The notes: a model not told the origin generated them from the sequence alone. Counted from the stretch's first letter, positions 1 to 8,730 are shown. The stretch: DNA of 64,000 nucleotides from Candidatus Thorarchaeota archaeon (GCA_016839245.1 JAEOUN010000001.1:1-64000), one strand, 5' to 3'. Made by a program: numbers and translations.

Positions 1-105
1 AAAGTCCACTTCACGCAATACATTTCTGTACCCTCTCCCACTTCCTCTGGAAGAAGCGCAGCTTGGCTTGCCAAGAACTGGCATCTGCTGAACCATCTTG
101 TTGAG

Positions 106-402
106 TTGGAAGCTACCACGCTTTCTGTCAGTGCCCGCATTGAAGAATCTATCCGTGGAAGAATGTTGAATGTTGTCGTTCACTTGTGCAATGTGGAGGA
201 TGATACTGACTTTACGGAATTGGTTCTGTTATCGCTCTCGTCTGAGCTTGTGAAGATTCAATCAATATCGGCTGATTACATTGAACGAGAAGTCCGATGC
301 AATCTAAGGGGTCGTAGGGTGACTTCTGATGAAAATGATGAGATTTTGAAGGAGATCATGGATGCACTTGAGAAGAGGGGAGTAAGAATAGACTATTCCT
401 GA
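106..402 (+). CDS. small orphan protein, copy 1 (possibly partial at left edge)
   Basis: No known family recognised. The 98-residue product is clearly related to the protein at 8875-9198: both share VHLCNVE, then TDF, EL, LLSL and a C-terminal block ending EILKEI. The common core is about 75 residues and looks like a mixed alpha/beta domain with a charged C-terminal helix. The start shown is a TTG codon, but the frame is open without a stop back to base 1, so the true start may lie outside the window and the protein may be longer. It ends 19 bases before the 3' end of the opposite-strand tRNA-Asp. The paralogy is seen directly; function is unknown. Confidence 0.55.
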   Translation: MEATTLSVSARIEESIRGRMLNVVVHLCNVEDDTDFTELVLLSLSSELVKIQSISADYIEREVRCNLRGRRVTSDENDEILKEIMDALEKRGVRIDYS

Positions 403-420
403 TTCTTCCCGAAAAGGAGA

Positions 421-528
421 TGGCGCCCCCGCCGGGATTCGAACCCGGGTCTCAAGAGTGACAGTCTTGAATGCTATTCCGGATACTTCAGGTCATCTGG
501 AGTACTGACCGTACTACACTACAGGGGC
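421..528 (-). tRNA. tRNA-Asp(GTC) with D-loop intron
   Basis: On the minus strand the acceptor GCCCCTG pairs with CGGGGGC, followed by discriminator G and an encoded CCA. The anticodon arm CAAGA-CTGTCAC-TCTTG carries GTC, and the T-arm is CCGGG-TTCGAAT-CCCGG. The gene is 108 bases, about 30 too long. The best fit has D-stem GTGT pairing with GCAT and a roughly 30-base intron in the D-loop near position 20/21. The intron folds as a hairpin (GTACTCCAG with CTGAAGTAT) flanked by 3-nt bulges TCA and AAT around a CGG/CCG helix, a bulge-helix-bulge-like shape. The tRNA identity is firm; the exact splice sites are inferred. Confidence 0.85.
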
Positions 529-846
529 ATGGTTCGACTGCTCCACTTTTGGTTTTCTATTAAAGTTGTCGTTCTTGAACAATGGCAAAATCGGTTTCAC
601 AGTGTTTCTTGAAGGTCACTCTATCTGAGTGCAGGTTTATCAGTTCTCATGACAATGTGACACTAGAAGGTTTCACTACTTGGGCATGATTTGAAAATGA
701 ATAAAGAAAATGGTCCCGAAATACCAGAGGGGTTTGAATTCACAACTCATGAACGTGATTTGGTCATCGAGTTCACAAAACAACGAGTTTTGTATTGTGT
801 GCAAGTATAATGGCTTTGATTTGGTTCATGCAGTATCCATCCGAAA

Positions 847-1172
847 ATGAACTACTTTGTAGGCGTTATTGGGAATTTAATAACAGGATTTCTTACTTCA
901 AGTCTGCTTGCCTTCTTCATTGCTATACTTGAAGGTGGAGTGAGGGCGAAGATCTTCAGGGAACGTGTCAAGCTCTTTACCGTACTGTTTCGTCAAGATT
1001 TCATGGAATGGTTCAATGAATACTATATTCTAATGGAGGGGAATGCGAAGGTTTTAATTTCCTAAGTGAAAGAGGCTATACTCTGGATGATGAAGGTCTT
1101 ATGACTGTTGTAAAGAAACAAGGGGTGCCAGTTCTGAAAATCGATTACGAAGAAGTTCGTGAATCTTCCTGA
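847..1172 (+). pseudogene. frameshifted small membrane-protein remnant
   Basis: The first frame gives 72 residues with an N-terminal hydrophobic segment (about residues 5-27, from GVIGNLITGF onward) and then a basic helix. It stops at 1065, but a second frame overlapping its end continues with protein-like sequence (FNFLSERGYTLDDEG, then VVKKQGVPVLKIDYEEVRE) to a stop at 1170-1172. The simplest reading is one gene of about 108 residues broken by a single frameshift near 1040. A further 37-codon open frame at 697-810 may be another fragment. No family recognised. It could instead be two unrelated chance ORFs. Confidence 0.35.
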
Positions 1173-1321
1173 ATTATTCTTCGAATTTGAGTTTCTTAAT
1201 ACGATAAATATTCAAATCCATGTCTACTTAGCAAAGAGATGCATTGACCCAAAAGTTAAATCTCACCGATTCCGAGATGAGATTGAGTTTGTGCAAAAGA
1301 AATGGACCGTGAAGTGGTGGT

Positions 1322-1663
1322 ATGTGGCCATTTGAACTAATCATTGTAGTAGGTTTCTTCATTGCAACTATATCTACAGCTAAGGGGATAGGATATGTTA
1401 GGTCAAGGCTGCAAATGGATCCAGTTGACGCCTTTGAGGTAGAGTATATACTCCGAAAACGGAAAGTCTGGAAAGATTTCGAATTGGGGAGAATGACTTG
1501 TGCTGCATGTGGAAATGCGATATCATTTCAAAACCTAGGAACTCTTGCAGAAGATGAGATGAATGGCGAAATTGAATTTGTATGCAAGAACCCATCATGC
1601 TTGGAATTATATATGAGGCAACTCGAAGAAAAGATGTGGGATTGCGAAGAAGACGCATCTTGA
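1322..1663 (+). CDS. membrane-anchored putative zinc-binding protein
   Basis: This 113-residue protein is not recognised at family level. Residues 4-24 form one hydrophobic segment (FELIIVVGFFIATIS), probably an N-terminal membrane anchor. A soluble domain follows with CAAC near residue 60 and CKNPSC near residue 88, a CxxC...CxxxxC arrangement that could hold one zinc ion. The C-terminal 20 residues are acidic. It lies 25 bases before the next gene on the same strand, so the two may be co-transcribed. The membrane anchor and cysteine pattern are seen; zinc binding is inferred. Confidence 0.55.
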   Translation: MWPFELIIVVGFFIATISTAKGIGYVRSRLQMDPVDAFEVEYILRKRKVWKDFELGRMTCAACGNAISFQNLGTLAEDEMNGEIEFVCKNPSCLELYMRQLEEKMWDCEEDAS

Positions 1664-1688
1664 TTAACTTAAGGGAGGGCAATAAGTA

Positions 1689-2828
1689 GTGGGGGTAGAT
1701 GTATCCTTTGCATACACGTTACTTAAGGATATAGGAAATTGGATACGCAGGCAGCTTTCCAAGCCAAGACATTGGTGGAGAAAAAGGAAGTTTATGGGAG
1801 AGGGTTGGAATCCTATCCTTGAGAAAATAAACAAAAACACGGAAACGGTATTTTCCAAGGCCCTTCTAACTGCTACCCCAGAAGTGGTAATTAGAGAAAA
1901 GGAAGAAGAGAAACAATTCCGTAGATATGGTGGAAGAAAGCTAACTGTCTTTGTGAGTGACGAAGAAATCAAATCGAAACAACTAGACGATGAGTCGCTA
2001 ATTGGAGTTGCAAAACATGTAATCAGAGCCAGAACAGGTGCATTCAGACCATTTCTTCCAGCTGATATTAGACAGGCAACGGATGATGTTGCAACTGAAG
2101 GCGTGATATGGGAAATTCGACCTGATGCAATAGATGAGTTCTATGAATCTTTGGAACCGATTGACGAAACAAAAATGGAAACACGTTCCAAAGTCGAACA
2201 AATGATTCTTGGGGCTGAGTATGATGACTTTTGTAGAGAAATCCTAGAAGAGTATGGCAACGAGAAACCTTGCTTGCGTGTTCAGACTATGGTTTCCGAA
2301 TCATTTGAAAGAGCATTCAAGAAACTTCAGGAGTCATTCAGAGGCATTTTGGTCAAGATTTCATCCAGCAGATTTGGATTCCATGAAAATGGTTTGAAAA
2401 TGTTGCTTCTTCCTTACAACACTCCTCAACTTCCAAGATACAGTGATGCATATGCATTCATTTGGGTGTATCCTGATGGAATTAGAGGATATAGTCCGCT
2501 AGAGAATATTACTCAAGGGAAATTTGATGAACTTTGGCAAATTTATAGCAAAACGCATGGAGTAGTTGATGGTAAAAGCAAGGATGAAGTCTATAAAGCG
2601 ATGACTGATTGGGTAAAAGGACTAGGGGGTAAGAAAGGCAAAGCGTCAAAAGCAAGAAAATCAAGTGGACCTGCACTTAATGTGTCATTTGGACTGATAA
2701 AACAGCTAACTGAGCTTATTACACCAATTAGTAAGGAGGAATTTGGCAATCTCGTGCAATCTAGACTTACTGATTTCTCGATGCTAACGCAGAAACAAGT
2801 GAACACACTGATTGAACGAGGGCATTGA
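1689..2828 (+). CDS. hypothetical protein, 379 aa
   Basis: No family recognised. The product starts with GTG, is soluble, and is mostly helical and charged. A tryptophan-rich basic patch (RHWWRKRKF, about residues 26-34) lies near the N-terminus, and a lysine/glycine-rich linker (GGKKGKASKARK, about residues 313-324) separates the main domain from a short helical C-terminal domain. Length and even codon use suggest a real gene. Its stop codon overlaps the first bases of a tRNA-like 3' fragment at 2827-2857, so that sequence forms the gene's immediate downstream boundary. The partner upstream is the membrane-anchored protein at 1322-1663. Confidence 0.6.
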   Translation: MGVDVSFAYTLLKDIGNWIRRQLSKPRHWWRKRKFMGEGWNPILEKINKNTETVFSKALLTATPEVVIREKEEEKQFRRYGGRKLTVFVSDEEIKSKQLDDESLIGVAKHVIRARTGAFRPFLPADIRQATDDVATEGVIWEIRPDAIDEFYESLEPIDETKMETRSKVEQMILGAEYDDFCREILEEYGNEKPCLRVQTMVSESFERAFKKLQESFRGILVKISSSRFGFHENGLKMLLLPYNTPQLPRYSDAYAFIWVYPDGIRGYSPLENITQGKFDELWQIYSKTHGVVDGKSKDEVYKAMTDWVKGLGGKKGKASKARKSSGPALNVSFGLIKQLTELITPISKEEFGNLVQSRLTDFSMLTQKQVNTLIERGH

Positions 2829-2857
2829 CCCGGGTTTAAGTTCCGGCGGGAGCGCCA
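2827..2857 (+). repeat. tRNA-Asp-like 3' half (relic or attachment site)
   Basis: These 31 bases match the 3' end of the tRNA-Asp at 421-451 in 26 positions, in inverted orientation. They keep a T-stem (CCGGG with TCCGG), a degenerate T-loop (TTTAAGT), the acceptor strand CGGGAGC, a discriminator G and CCA. No matching 5' acceptor half was found just upstream, where the 1689-2828 reading frame lies. It could be the scar of an integration or rearrangement, a decayed tRNA, or an unpaired tRNA half. Confidence 0.6.
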
Positions 2858-2904
2858 ATTCTTTTGGCTGAACATACAGTTTTTCCTTCAAGATCATGTG
2901 AGAT

Positions 2905-3918
2905 TCAGGCTTCAATCACACGTATCCCTAGAGGTTTCACAGACCATAGGACAGCAATGCCGAGCAAGAAAACAACTGGAAAGGGAGCCGGATATGAAAG
3001 CTGGCCGCGGACATAGAAAGGTGATACTATCGAGAAGACAGCAAGGGGGAGCAGTAGACCAAGTACACCACAGATTAAAGTTTGATTTCGACTTTCTAGA
3101 CCCCTAAGGTATCTTAGAACACCATAGGAATACATCACCTGAAGACTTGCAACTAGAAGATACAAAACTAGATTGTATATACTGACAGCAGAGAAGCTGA
3201 TTGCTGTGTAGTTATAACGTACGTCGCACTCAATCATAAAGTAGGCAACACTTGCAAACAGATGAAAATCAAGTCGGAAAGATGTATGGATATCAACAAG
3301 AAGAACGTAGGGCATCACAAGAATCAGCAGCCCCAATGTGACACCAAGAAACTGGTTTCTGAGTTGCATATCCGGCTTCTCTTCATCATTGTTCTCTTCT
3401 GCTTTAGCTCTGTCGAAAAGAAGTAGTGAAGTTTCTCTGCTGAGAATAGGAAGGAATACAAGCACTACTAGAACAAGGTTTGTAAAACGGAGAAGGTTCC
3501 CAGTTAGAAGAACTTGAAATCCTGGAAAAGCCAGATTAGGTAGTTCCTGACCGAGCAGGATGACAAGAAGAACTGTGGTAAGAATAACTACTATTCCTGG
3601 AATCCGAATTGGCTTGCCTTTTTCTGCCCTAAAGAGAAGCGTATCGAAGAGAATAGCTGGGATACAAAGAATAATTGCAAAAAGAAATGTAAGGAAATTA
3701 GCGAACTCCACATCCAATTCTGCATAGTATCCAGAGAACATCAGATGAAAAGCGATTGAATGATAGTACAGACAATCCAACGTGTTGATATTCCAGAAGT
3801 CAATCCCATAGGGCAATACGAGCAGAATAGCTATTTGAAACGAAGCCCTCAACCAGTATCCAAGTGTCATATTTCTAAAGATGCTATTCAAATCAGTTGA
3901 CTCGGATATACTTCTCAT
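2905..3918 (-). CDS. polytopic membrane protein, unknown function
   Basis: Roughly ten hydrophobic segments span the whole chain; clear ones include FQIAILLVLPYGIDFW, NFLTFLFAIILCIPAILF, IVVILTTVLLVILLG and NLVLVVLVFLPIL. A short acidic loop (KAEENNDEEKPD) sits mid-protein between two groups of segments, so the protein may have two halves. I chose the ATG at 3918; a GTG at 3987 would add 23 polar residues that overlap an AT-rich promoter-like stretch. No transporter signature or catalytic motif is visible. It may be a polytopic sensor or carrier, but no function is claimed. Confidence 0.6.
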   Translation of the reverse strand: MRSISESTDLNSIFRNMTLGYWLRASFQIAILLVLPYGIDFWNINTLDCLYYHSIAFHLMFSGYYAELDVEFANFLTFLFAIILCIPAILFDTLLFRAEKGKPIRIPGIVVILTTVLLVILLGQELPNLAFPGFQVLLTGNLLRFTNLVLVVLVFLPILSRETSLLLFDRAKAEENNDEEKPDMQLRNQFLGVTLGLLILVMPYVLLVDIHTSFRLDFHLFASVAYFMIECDVRYNYTAISFSAVSIYNLVLYLLVASLQVMYSYGVLRYLRGLESRNQTLICGVLGLLLPLAVFSIVSPFYVRGQLSYPAPFPVVFLLGIAVLWSVKPLGIRVIEA

Positions 3919-4331
3919 GACATTAGTAAATTTATGGTATCCCTTTATTTGAAACCGGAATAAATGGCATTCACATTTGTTTCTCACTTGTAGTTGCAGA
4001 AGAAATACTTGACTCTACCTGTCAAATAGGAATCTGTTCGATCTGGCATTCCAGACTCAAGGGACCTGGTATCAGTTAGGCGTTCGCTGCTAGTATTTGG
4101 TTCGGAAGCAAACATCGCCTTTGCCTCGGAAATGCACTTTGCAGAAGTTGTGAATAGATATACAGCGATTGGAATCAATGGACTCATATTCTATTATCCA
4201 TTCTTCGCTCCTGGTCAGATACCTAGCTTTGAAAAGATAATCAAAGAGATTGTTCCAAAATACAGGAAACTGTGATAGAATAGCATCCAAACGTGAATCT
4301 GATAAACACGATTAGATGGTTTTTCATCTAT

Positions 4332-4704
4332 GATGTCCTGTATAGAGATGCTGCTGGAGCACAACTATGCTGTTAGAGAACCCATTCTAGATGTTCTTCA
4401 GAAGTTGTCAGATGACAAGCTCAAGAAGAAGAGCATCAATTGCCTGAGAAAGAATATTCGGACGGTTTCAACAGTATTTCTGTTGCCATGAAAGAATCGG
4501 AAACAAGAACTAGGGAATACTTTGAAATCTTCACTCTGACACACTACACCATGTGAAGAGTGTACGATGGGCAACCAGACTGTGAGCTTCACAGTGAAAA
4601 AGGTCTTAGTGCACCTAGCCACTGATGAAATCCATCACCATGGACTGATAGTTGGACTGATTAGGCAATTAGGATATGAACCACCTGATGTCAACATGCT
4701 GTGA
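4332..4704 (+). pseudogene. decayed DinB-family gene
   Basis: Two pieces in different frames resemble the ends of a DinB/YfiT four-helix metalloprotein. The first (from 4332) reads MLLEHNYAVREPILDVLQKL, like the opening helix of the family. The second, open from about 4540, ends VHLATDEIHHHG and then GLIRQLGYEPPDVNML, matching the family's last helix with its metal-binding histidines and the usual C-terminal proline motif. The frame between them is interrupted by stops, so at least one frameshift and probably a deletion have occurred. DinB proteins are usually about 150-170 residues. Decay is seen directly; the family call rests on motif recall. Confidence 0.6.
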
Positions 4705-4720
4705 AAGGAGATAGAATCAA

Positions 4721-5725
4721 ATGACCGAGTTCTTGGATGCTTGTTATGTTGCAATTAGAAAACAGGAAACCTCAATTGCCAACACCCTTGCTGCTGTAAA
4801 TACTCAAGATGCCACCATTCTGCATGATAAACGATTGATTATATTGACCGGATGTGGCGACTCCCTTGCCGCAGCAGATTATGGAAAATGGGCCTTTCTA
4901 AGGCAGGGAATGAACGCAGTTACCCTGTCCCCCTCGGAACTCACACAGGTTCACCTTGACAAGGACTGTGTTGTTATTGGTGTAAGCGCTTCAGGAAGAA
5001 GCTTGGCAACAGTTGATGCCTTGAAACTCGCTCAAGAATCAAAGGCAGCAACGGTTCTATTGACTGACAAAGAAGACAGGGATACTGTTGGGTATGCAGA
5101 TTATACTTGGACAACCAAATCAGGGGCTACATCGTACAATATCAGTCCCTCATCAATAACCACCGCAGCCATGGCCTACCTCCTTAGACTATCTGTTGAA
5201 AATCAGGAAGCTCAACAAACCAAGATTTCCAGTGATGTTAATCTGCTCAAGAGCGGCGGAAAGAAAATTGTTGACTGGGCGGAGAAAATTGGAAAACAGA
5301 TTGCAGAAGTTCCCATTCTTGGAAAACCCCTTTTCATGATATCAGAGGGGGCGAATTATACAGCTGCACAAGTTGGCATGATGAAGTTTAACGAGTATGG
5401 GGTATTGCAAAGCACGACCGCTCTCTGGGAGGACTTCCGACATCATTACGTGTTAACTATCAATAAAGATGATGGAGCTGTGCTAATCACTGACTCGCCT
5501 CCAAAGGAGGATGATCGAAGGTATTTGCATGCCCTTCTGGATACTCTAAAGATGCGTAGCTATCATCTATTCACACCAGAAGAAATCGGTCTTCGGACCA
5601 GCCTTGGACAAGCAATATCCAACTCGATTGCACTACAGATGGCAGCATACTACAATGTTCTCAAGCATGATAGTCATAAGGAAGGATGGCGAAAACCGAA
5701 CGTTGATGCCTTCAAGATTTACTAG
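4721..5725 (+). CDS. double-SIS-domain sugar-phosphate isomerase-like protein
   Basis: This 334-residue protein has two tandem SIS (sugar isomerase) folds, at about residues 35-165 and 195-325. The first holds LTGCGDSLAAA and VIGVSASGRSLATVDA, the glycine/serine loops that in SIS proteins bind the phosphate of a phosphosugar. The arrangement matches the isomerase half of GlmS and related FrlB/AgaS-like proteins, without a glutaminase domain. The ATG follows GAAAGGAG within about 15 bases. A HEAT-repeat gene begins 15 bases after its stop, suggesting a two-gene operon. The substrate cannot be told from sequence; an amino-sugar or deglycation role is possible. Confidence 0.8.
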   Translation: MTEFLDACYVAIRKQETSIANTLAAVNTQDATILHDKRLIILTGCGDSLAAADYGKWAFLRQGMNAVTLSPSELTQVHLDKDCVVIGVSASGRSLATVDALKLAQESKAATVLLTDKEDRDTVGYADYTWTTKSGATSYNISPSSITTAAMAYLLRLSVENQEAQQTKISSDVNLLKSGGKKIVDWAEKIGKQIAEVPILGKPLFMISEGANYTAAQVGMMKFNEYGVLQSTTALWEDFRHHYVLTINKDDGAVLITDSPPKEDDRRYLHALLDTLKMRSYHLFTPEEIGLRTSLGQAISNSIALQMAAYYNVLKHDSHKEGWRKPNVDAFKIY

Positions 5726-5740
5726 AGTCGTCATGAGGAA

Positions 5741-6718
5741 TTGTCTGTGAATTTCATTCTCGAAAAGCTGGCAGGAGTGGAAGACGCTGAACATCGCAGA
5801 GAGCTTGCAGAGTATGTTATCAATAATCCAGAAGAATTCAAGGTAGCAGTGTCAAGGATCTTCGAGCTGTCCGAAGAGAAGAACATTATCAACCTAAAAT
5901 ACCGCCTTTTGGGGTTGATTGATTTGCTCCCCAGCAAGATTGCTATACCCGTCCTTGAGAAAGCTATTGCGGACAAGGATAACACCACTCGGGTTCGGGG
6001 ACTCCAGGCGGTCTACAGAACCAGAGTCGACTCTCTTAATGAAGATGTGACACGCATTCTCACTGATACTGAGGAGGAGTTTGAAGCCAGAAAATGGGCG
6101 GTTCATATTCTCGGGAGTAGTGATCCAAGGAACTATGGCCAGACACTTCGAAGACTTGCGAAAAATCGAGAAGAGGATATCAGAGTTCGTAAGGAAGCGG
6201 TCTATGCCCTCACCAAGGTAACAGATGATGAAACGATTGGAGCACTCTGTGCCTTGCTGGGCGACCCTTTGGTCGAGCTACGGCGGTCCGGAGCATGGGC
6301 ACTGAGTAGCATAAGCTCTCCTGAGTCTGTTCACTGTCTTCTTGCAGCTCTTGAGGACCCCGATGAAGAGGTCAGGGATTGGTCAATTCGTGCACTTCGT
6401 GATATGGATAATGCTAGGGCCCTGCAGGGGCTAGCTGATACAATCGCACGAGTTGAGCCAAACGAGCAGGTTCGAATGATTCGTCTAGTGATTGAGAAAC
6501 GCTCGGAGATTATCCTTAGAGCGATTGCTGAACTGCTGACATCAGAAGACTTGGATGTGAAACGAGTGGCTGCATGGGCGATGGGAGTTGCATCCTATCC
6601 GCCAGCTGCCGGCACGCTCAGGACTCTGGTAAACGACCCCGATGAGCAAACCCGCGATTATGCTAAGATGGCACTCCTGAGATTGGGTGAGGTCGACCCT
6701 TCTGACTTCAAACTCTAG
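5741..6718 (+). CDS. HEAT-repeat protein (PBS lyase HEAT-like)
   Basis: Nearly all of the 325 residues form tandem helical repeats of about 31 residues. Clear units are EDIRVRKEAVYALTKV, VELRRSGAWALSSI, EEVRDWSIRALRDM, LDVKRVAAWAMGVA and EQTRDYAKMALLRL, each with the D/E-x-V-R...A..AL pattern of PBS-lyase HEAT-like repeats. Such repeats make a superhelical surface for binding other proteins and carry no catalysis themselves. The gene starts at TTG, 15 bases after the SIS-domain gene, so the two are likely co-transcribed and this may be a scaffold or regulator of that enzyme. The partner is inferred from position only. Confidence 0.85.
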   Translation: MSVNFILEKLAGVEDAEHRRELAEYVINNPEEFKVAVSRIFELSEEKNIINLKYRLLGLIDLLPSKIAIPVLEKAIADKDNTTRVRGLQAVYRTRVDSLNEDVTRILTDTEEEFEARKWAVHILGSSDPRNYGQTLRRLAKNREEDIRVRKEAVYALTKVTDDETIGALCALLGDPLVELRRSGAWALSSISSPESVHCLLAALEDPDEEVRDWSIRALRDMDNARALQGLADTIARVEPNEQVRMIRLVIEKRSEIILRAIAELLTSEDLDVKRVAAWAMGVASYPPAAGTLRTLVNDPDEQTRDYAKMALLRLGEVDPSDFKL

Positions 6719-6725
6719 GTATGGC

Positions 6726-7481
6726 TTACATCATTCCCTGATAGAGTCCACCATCTATCAGAAGCAATGCTCCGTGTATATAGCTGGCCACGGGGCTTAG
6801 CAGGAATGCACAGGTTGTACCGAACTCGCTTGGAGTCCCCATTCGCCCTAGAGGAATTCGGGACTCTATTGCATCTTTTGCAGACTCGTTGCTAGACATT
6901 AGTTCTTCAACACGGGCAGTGTAGATGTAGCCCGGGCAGATGGCATTGATCCGAACGCCCTTTGGCCCAAGCTCTGGAGAGATGCTTCTCATCAGTCCGA
7001 TGACTCCAGGTCTAAGAGCATTTGATAAGAGGAGATTGTCAATTGGTTGCTTCACTGAGATTGATGTGCTATAGAGTACTGAAGGAGCGTCCGATTTCTC
7101 TAGTAGAGGTAGCGACTTCCTAGTGAGCCAGACTGCGCTCATCAATGTGAGATGGAATGCCTTCTCCCAGTCGGAGTCAGAGATGTCAGAGAACTTTCCT
7201 GGAGGAGGACCGCCTGCATTGACAAAGAGACCGTCCAGTTTCTTGAAGTTCTCATCTACGAATTCGACTAGTGAATCGATATCTCTCTCCTTTGAAACAT
7301 CTGCCATTAAATGCTTGGCCTGTTTACCAAGCTTGGCTGCAGCTTTCTTCAAGGATTCTTCAGTACGACCACAGATTACTACATTAGCACCTTCGCGAAC
7401 CAGTGCTTCAGCAACTCCAAAGCCAAGACCGCGTGAGGCTGCCGTCACCAAATAGACTCGTTTATTCAGTTTGAGATCCAT
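6726..7481 (-). CDS. SDR-family oxidoreductase lacking the canonical tyrosine
   Basis: A 251-residue short-chain dehydrogenase/reductase of normal length. The nucleotide-binding start is VTAASRGLGFGVA, NAGG follows near residue 90, and the C-terminal end LLSPVASYIHGALLLIDGG is typical of FabG-like members. Where the family has Tyr-x-x-x-Lys, this protein reads SNALRPGV after YSTSISVKQPIDN, so the catalytic tyrosine and lysine are both absent. A FabG-like subgroup with this atypical site is known from conserved-domain collections. It may use a different chemistry or have lost reductase activity. It converges with the HEAT gene (7 bases between stops). Confidence 0.85.
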   Translation of the reverse strand: MDLKLNKRVYLVTAASRGLGFGVAEALVREGANVVICGRTEESLKKAAAKLGKQAKHLMADVSKERDIDSLVEFVDENFKKLDGLFVNAGGPPPGKFSDISDSDWEKAFHLTLMSAVWLTRKSLPLLEKSDAPSVLYSTSISVKQPIDNLLLSNALRPGVIGLMRSISPELGPKGVRINAICPGYIYTARVEELMSSNESAKDAIESRIPLGRMGTPSEFGTTCAFLLSPVASYIHGALLLIDGGLYQGMM

Positions 7482-7541
7482 GGGATGGTATTATGCGAGA
7501 TAGTACATAAGAAAGACGGCTGCTGTGTTCATCAAAACGAA

Positions 7542-7829
7542 CTATGTGGCACGAGGAGCGATTTTCTTCTCTGTCTTAGCTCCCATTGATACTTCTAGAT
7601 GGAGAAAAGCAGCACTCAGACGCTGAAATTCCTTGGGAACATTGAACTCACCAACTCCAAGAGAGTTCAGGACATGCTGGATTCGCATCGTTGTAATCTT
7701 CTGGGAATCATGTGAATGAAATGATAGTAGTAGTCTTGGGTCATCAGGATCAGGGATTCTATACACTGATTGGCATTTTATTCCCTTATCTTCAAGACCA
7801 TGCTTTATCTTGGCTTCTATTGCCTCCAT
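7542..7829 (-). CDS. small hypothetical protein, 95 aa
   Basis: No family recognised. The product is soluble, with a predicted beta-rich middle (RLLLSFHSHD) followed by helices (ITTMRIQHVLNSLG and FQRLSAAFLHLEVS) and a basic C-terminal tail. It sits upstream of the SDR gene on the same strand, 60 bases away, so co-transcription is possible. The ATG start is followed by an evenly charged helix (EAIEAKIKHGLEDKGI), which argues for a genuine gene. Confidence 0.5.
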   Translation of the reverse strand: MEAIEAKIKHGLEDKGIKCQSVYRIPDPDDPRLLLSFHSHDSQKITTMRIQHVLNSLGVGEFNVPKEFQRLSAAFLHLEVSMGAKTEKKIAPRAT

Positions 7830-7974
7830 CGTAACAATCCACCACGGTGTTGTTTCGTACTAGGGTACTAAAGCACCTGTATTACAACCTATTTCTTACA
7901 ATTTCTTGTGAGTGAACACAACTGTAAGAAACCTCTGTGTTCCGCCCTTCTCCTGCCAGTGTCACCACCTCTTC

Positions 7975-7992
7975 GTATTTCATTTGAAATAC
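7975..7992. terminator. 8-bp perfect hairpin beside TnpB relic
   Basis: GTATTTCA and TGAAATAC form a perfect 8-bp stem with a two-base loop in the 190-base gap between the 95-aa gene and the TnpB pseudogene. Because it lies just past the 3' end of tnpB, it could be the terminal hairpin of an IS200/IS605 element or a transcription stop. There is no strong T-run next to it, so the assignment is tentative. Confidence 0.3.
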
Positions 7993-8019
7993 AAGAATTA
8001 GCAAGAGCATTGTCAACCT

Positions 8020-8730
8020 TCATTGGGATGGGATCCCTCCTGAAGACCTGACTTCTTTCTCCTGTCGAATTCTGGCTGCATCACTTCCAGCAACAGAGAG
8101 CTTTTCCACAGTTCTTTCCATGGCGGGGTCATGATCACTCTTTTCAGTGTCATCGCTGAAACTGGTAAGGTCCGATTGAACAAAGTGAACAGCCGCGGAC
8201 TCTCTGGAACTTGATGATTGTTCCATTCTTGAGAGTAAGGACTTCCCTTGAGAAGGCTTCTTCTTTCGGGCTTTCAGTCGTGAACGCTTCCCTGTCCTCT
8301 GGACAGAGTCGGCCCACTTACCTAGTCCTCTCACAGAGTGCAATGACTTTGTAAGCGTAATAAGGCGTCCGGCGATATTGATGGCTCCATTCCTATCAGC
8401 ATTTGTCTGGCGACCACACGAAAGGCATCTGAAGTAGCTCTGTTTGGGTCGTATTCCCTTAGCTCCACACTTCCAGTACATGATAGAAGTCTAAATTTCA
8501 GGCACAACTCGAAAACGAGAGTTTTTTCCATCAGCCTTCCACCCAAGCTGAGTAAGCCCATGCCTAAGGCTTTCAGTAATCCTAGCAAAGGCCCATGAGT
8601 GTATCATGCCCCTGAACTTTCTTCCCTTGAAATTACCCTTGTGCGCTGTATTTCTGATGTTCTTCAAACGACCAATTGCAACATAGAGAGCTCTTAGCAG
8701 AGTGTAGCCAGCTTGTGGATATTGAATCCA
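8020..8730 (-). pseudogene. tnpB: TnpB (IS605 OrfB) C-terminal pseudogene
   Basis: Only the C-terminal part of an IS200/IS605-type TnpB survives. Reading down from about 8727 gives RALYVAIGRLKNIRN, AHKGNFKGRKFRG and HSWAFARITESLRHGL, then an in-frame TAG at 8494-8496 (after FRVVPEI), then YWKCGAKGIRPKQSYF, CLSCGRQ and TNADRNGAINIAGR. The last block is the zinc ribbon plus RuvC-III motif of TnpB, but its first cysteine is replaced by tyrosine. A roughly 110-residue polar tail follows, as in other archaeal TnpBs. No TnpA is nearby. Loss of the N-terminal half, the stop codon and the lost cysteine mean it cannot be an active RNA-guided nuclease. Confidence 0.85.

Noticed and set aside
421..2857. 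Integrated element bounded by tRNA-Asp att sites
   Set aside because: The two copies are inverted rather than direct, and no integrase gene lies between them.
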